This document shows, one piece after another, positions 59,999 through 64,000 of a stretch of DNA of 64,000 nucleotides (positions are counted from its first letter, which is position 1; every line of letters begins with the position of its first letter). The notes under the pieces are model-generated. The model did not search any database. It was given only the letters and a program-made list of their open reading frames with translations, and had not been told where the DNA came from. Source of the DNA: Niallia sp. XMNu-256 (GTDB lineage: Bacteria; Bacillota; Bacilli; Bacillales; Cytobacillaceae). The stretch is from assembly GCF_036670015.1 (NCBI RefSeq), contig NZ_CP137636.1, forward strand, positions 2,272,501 through 2,336,500, written 5' to 3'. The position numbers and the translations under genes were made by a program.

Positions 59999-60408
59999 AT
60001 TTTGCAGCAACGATCACTTATCCATTGAAAATATATACCGAACTTAATAGCGTACCCTTAATATAATCTTTTATTACCTATTTGTCAATACAAAATACAA
60101 AAATTTACTTTATGAATATGATCTTAAACATAAGTCTTTAAACCTAAAACAATAGAAGCCCTACCTCTCTCCTATCCCTACGGCTCCTGGGCCGTGCCAA
60201 TAGAATCAGGTTCAATAAAAATAATGAAAATAAGTGTGAATTTTGTCGACGACATTGAAGTATTGTGGAGTATCATTGATTACAGAAGTATAATATAGGA
60301 AGGTTATCGTACTGAGTATTAACTGCGTGAGAACAGTCTTTCAAGAAACTAACTAATTATATGTGCATGATTTGTCCTTTTTAATCATATACGATTCTTC
60401 CACTTTTG
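59999..60408. other. Intergenic region with two minus-strand promoters, no gene seen
   Basis: About 400 bases between the csp leader and glpD. It holds the csp promoter (60060-60088) and, at its far edge, an orphan promoter (60384-60412). ACGGC/GCCGT forms a small hairpin near 60180-60196. No coding frame of note. Confidence 0.4.
60060..60088 (-). promoter_or_regulatory. SigA promoter of csp gene
   Basis: Minus strand TTGACA, 17 bases, TATATT, about 160 bases before the csp start codon. Confidence 0.75.
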
Positions 60409-60412
60409 TCAA
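60384..60412 (-). promoter_or_regulatory. Orphan consensus promoter at glpD stop
   Basis: Minus strand TTGACA, 17 bases, TATGAT. The -35 overlaps the glpD stop codon. No gene starts within about 300 bases downstream. Confidence 0.5.
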
Positions 60413-62058
60413 AACAGAAGGATCGTTCGTTCGGCTTCTTCGATCACTCGTTTCAACTCCTCGGTATTATTTTTAATTTGTTCTTCATTCCAATTAAAGT
60501 ATTTTGACATATATAGAATGACATCTGTACTATATTTTTTTACTAAAGAAATCTCAAAGTATAGTATCCCTGTTCGCCTTATAAAAAAATCAAGGGGTGT
60601 TAAGACCATTTCATGGTCTAGTGCATAGTTCAACTTGACAAAAAGTGAAAGAGGGATGCTTTGTTCCTGCTTATTTTTCTTCAAATACTCGAATACTATG
60701 TCTACATTTGAACCGTAGAATGAAACTAACTCCTTGGCTTCATCGAGGGTCAAACCATATTTAACACCTTCCACCGCCTTTCTTGACACATAGGCTTGAA
60801 ACCGGGCGGACCCACCTTCAACATAGCCGCCAGAAATGGGGGTTTGGGCGGTTTTACAAGGCCTAAATAAGCGATCTTCAAATCGATTCGAGATTAAATC
60901 CAAAACTAGCTCAGCCATTTTTCGATATCCAGTAAGCTTTCCACCTGCAATTGTAATTAAGCCTGTCTCAGACTCCCAGATTTCATCTTTCCTAGAAATC
61001 TCGGATGGATTCTTCCCCTCATCCAAAATAAGGGGCCGGACTCCAGCCCAACTAGATTCGATATTTTTATCGGTTAATCTGAGACTAGGGAATCTTGAAT
61101 TGATGCATTTTAATAAATATCCGCGATCTTCTCTCGTTACTTTCGGAGAGATCGGGTCTTCTTCAAAAAAGGTATCAGTAGTACCAACATAGGTTTTTCC
61201 TTGCCTTGGTATCGCAAATACCATTCTTCCATCATAAGTATCAAAATAGATCGCTTGTTTTAATGGAAAATCTCTTTTATCAAATACAAGATGAATTCCT
61301 TTTGTCCGCCTCAAATTTTTTCCTTTCAAACTGCCATCTTTCTCACAAATCGTATCAACCCAAGGGCCTGTTGCATTAACCACTTTTCTTGCCCTAACCG
61401 AATGGGATTTTCCTGTTATTATGTCTGTCACTGTTACTCCGTTTATCTCACCAGATTCATTATATTGTAAACTTTCAGCCTTTATATAATTTAAACAAAG
61501 TGCCCCATAATGGTAGGCAGATTTTATTACTTCAATTGTAAGTCGCGCATCATCCGTACGATATTCAACATAATAACCACCACCAATTAAGCCCCGCCGC
61601 TTTAAGAGCGGTTCTTTTTCTATACATTCCTCTCGGGATAACATTTTTCTTCGTTCTGATTTCTTAACAGAAGCTAGATAATCATAGACTTTTAGACCTA
61701 TCGACGTTGTACAGCGTCTTAACGTTCCATGCTTGTAAATCGGCAGTAACATCTTTTCTGGAGTGGTAACATGGGGGCCGATATTATATACAACTTCTCT
61801 TTCTTTTCCTACTTCGCTTACTAACCGAAACTCCCATTGTTTCAAATATCTCAGACCACCGTGAATCAGCTTTGTCGATCGGCTTGAGGTTCCCGCAGAA
61901 AAATCCTGCATATCGATTAACGCTATTTTCATTCCACGTAACGTCCCATCTAATGCAATGCCAGCTCCAGTGATCCCACCTCCAATAACGAGTACATCAA
62001 ATGTTTGAGATGTTAGTTGCTCAATAAAATGATTTCGATGTCGATTTGAAAAGTTCAA
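60409..62058 (-). CDS. glpD: Aerobic glycerol-3-phosphate dehydrogenase
   Basis: A 549-residue membrane-associated FAD enzyme that oxidises glycerol-3-phosphate to dihydroxyacetone phosphate and reduces quinone. DVLVIGGGITGAGIALDG near 20-37 binds FAD; GTSSRSTKLIHGGLRYLKQW and VEYRTDDARLTIEV follow, and AGGKLTGYRKMAE closes the FAD domain. The sequence is collinear with B. subtilis GlpD. TTG at 62056-62058 is chosen, with GGAGGGG upstream; the frame opens 15 codons earlier without a site. It follows glpK with an attenuator-like hairpin between them. Confidence 0.96.
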   Translation of the reverse strand: MNFSNRHRNHFIEQLTSQTFDVLVIGGGITGAGIALDGTLRGMKIALIDMQDFSAGTSSRSTKLIHGGLRYLKQWEFRLVSEVGKEREVVYNIGPHVTTPEKMLLPIYKHGTLRRCTTSIGLKVYDYLASVKKSERRKMLSREECIEKEPLLKRRGLIGGGYYVEYRTDDARLTIEVIKSAYHYGALCLNYIKAESLQYNESGEINGVTVTDIITGKSHSVRARKVVNATGPWVDTICEKDGSLKGKNLRRTKGIHLVFDKRDFPLKQAIYFDTYDGRMVFAIPRQGKTYVGTTDTFFEEDPISPKVTREDRGYLLKCINSRFPSLRLTDKNIESSWAGVRPLILDEGKNPSEISRKDEIWESETGLITIAGGKLTGYRKMAELVLDLISNRFEDRLFRPCKTAQTPISGGYVEGGSARFQAYVSRKAVEGVKYGLTLDEAKELVSFYGSNVDIVFEYLKKNKQEQSIPLSLFVKLNYALDHEMVLTPLDFFIRRTGILYFEISLVKKYSTDVILYMSKYFNWNEEQIKNNTEELKRVIEEAERTILLF

Positions 62059-62120
62059 TCTATCACATCCCCTCCAAAATCCTGCTTTTACTAACCTATG
62101 CAATTTGAGCTAAAACATGA

Positions 62121-62173
62121 AAAAGCATAGAGGTTTCTCGTCTTTATATGTAGACGTCAAACACCTATGCTTT
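62121..62173 (-). terminator. glpK-glpD intergenic terminator or attenuator
   Basis: AAAAGCATAG and CTATGCTTT pair with inner AAAC/GTTT and AGAC/GTCT, ending in TTTTTC on the minus strand. In B. subtilis GlpP prevents termination in the glpD leader; this hairpin is a candidate target. Confidence 0.75.
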
Positions 62174-62177
62174 CTAT

Positions 62178-63689
<1,512 letters not shown>

Positions 63690-63756
63690 TTATCTTACTA
63701 TATTTTACCATATATAACTTTGTCTTATCGTCATATTCAACTGATGCGGAATGAAG

Positions 63757-64000
63757 TTAACGGTTGTAACGATCTTCATAATAATGGAACAATATGACAC
63801 AAGTTAATAGCCATGCAGTACCTGCTAGATAGCCTCCAACAATATCACTAGGATAATGAACACCTAAATAAATACGAGAAAGTCCAATGAAGAGAATTAA
63901 CAATGCGTTAATCGTAATCGCGATCCAGCGCCCCATTTTTTTATGGACTAAATGGATGATGATACAAGCTAATGAACTATAAAAAATAAACGACCCCATT
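63757..64000 (-). CDS. PAP2 family phosphatase, C-terminal part
   Basis: The last 80 or so residues of a membrane phosphatase run off the window end. SRIYLGVHYPSDIVGGYLAG is the third phosphatase motif with its catalytic His, followed by one more membrane segment and a short cytoplasmic tail. The first visible codons (MGSFIFY) probably follow the PSGHA motif, so this ATG is internal. Members dephosphorylate lipids such as phosphatidylglycerophosphate or undecaprenyl pyrophosphate. Confidence 0.85.
   Translation of the reverse strand, partial: MGSFIFYSSLACIIIHLVHKKMGRWIAITINALLILFIGLSRIYLGVHYPSDIVGGYLAGTAWLLTCVILFHYYEDRYNR

Overview
The window is AT-rich chromosomal DNA of a Gram-positive, endospore-forming member of the Bacillaceae. 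Reasons: strong AGGAGG-type ribosome binding sites with frequent TTG/GTG starts; Bacillus-type genes such as tgl (spore-coat transglutaminase), a Spo0E-like phosphatase, a gamma-SASP-like protein and a SleB/CwlJ-type hydrolase; Bacillus gene orders (yezD-cysH-cysP, a ywbI/cidA/lrgB-like cluster, glpK-glpD); and many small genes closed by intrinsic terminators. I saw no rRNA, tRNA, CRISPR array, intact transposase or prophage.

Layout. 1-2.0 kb: sulfate assimilation (yezD, cysH, cysP). 2.3-3.6 kb: LysE exporter, a leader-peptide-coupled small gene and a DUF3892 protein. 3.7-6.4 kb: GntR/ABC-transporter operon with its own promoter and palindromic operator. 6.6-11.6 kb: DUF1801, a CBO0543-like gene broken by a TGA, an amino acid permease and a 665-residue zinc-finger/coiled-coil/DUF2325 protein. 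11.7-20.6 kb: DUF2512, MsrAB, amidohydrolase, DUF1992, a GNAT pseudogene, SDR plus FolE, CorA and an aldo/keto reductase remnant. 21-29 kb: LysM/cell-wall hydrolase, a TerC-family exporter under a manganese riboswitch, a guanylate-kinase-like protein, a luciferase-like monooxygenase, tgl and a FUSC-type membrane protein. 29-38 kb: SelO, BCCT transporter, sirtuin, DUF421, chimeric SASP, a lysine-riboswitch-controlled dapA and a frameshifted DUF2383 gene. 38.5-46 kb: MocR regulator and BenE transporter, guaC, UspA, NhaC. 46-56 kb: MBL hydrolase, a thioredoxin-like lipoprotein gene with an in-frame TGA, Spo0E, GNAT, FMN reductase, HAD, LysR with CidA/LrgB, and the NAD(P)HX repair enzyme. 56-64 kb: a NERD-like pseudogene, a cold-shock block (csp-cshA-csp), glpD, glpK and the end of a PAP2 phosphatase.

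The most notable observations are two. First, the lipoprotein gene at 47428-47940 has TGA exactly where the first cysteine of a C-x-x-C redox motif is expected. A 7-bp hairpin with a G-starting loop lies at the spacing expected of a bacterial SECIS element, so this is a candidate selenoprotein. Nonsense mutation is the main alternative and there is some evidence for it. Second, at least six copies of a structured, non-coding intergenic repeat are scattered between 23.9 and 54.7 kb. They share ends, differ by internal deletions or substitutions, and several supply the last codons or stop codon of a neighbouring gene.

The window also shows unusual gene decay: the GNAT, aldo/keto reductase, DUF2383, NERD-like and CBO0543-like genes are all broken. 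Recognisable regulation includes two riboswitches (Mn2+ and lysine), a GntR operator, a LysR-type dyad, a candidate PurR site, a glpK-glpD attenuator-like hairpin and a long cold-shock leader.
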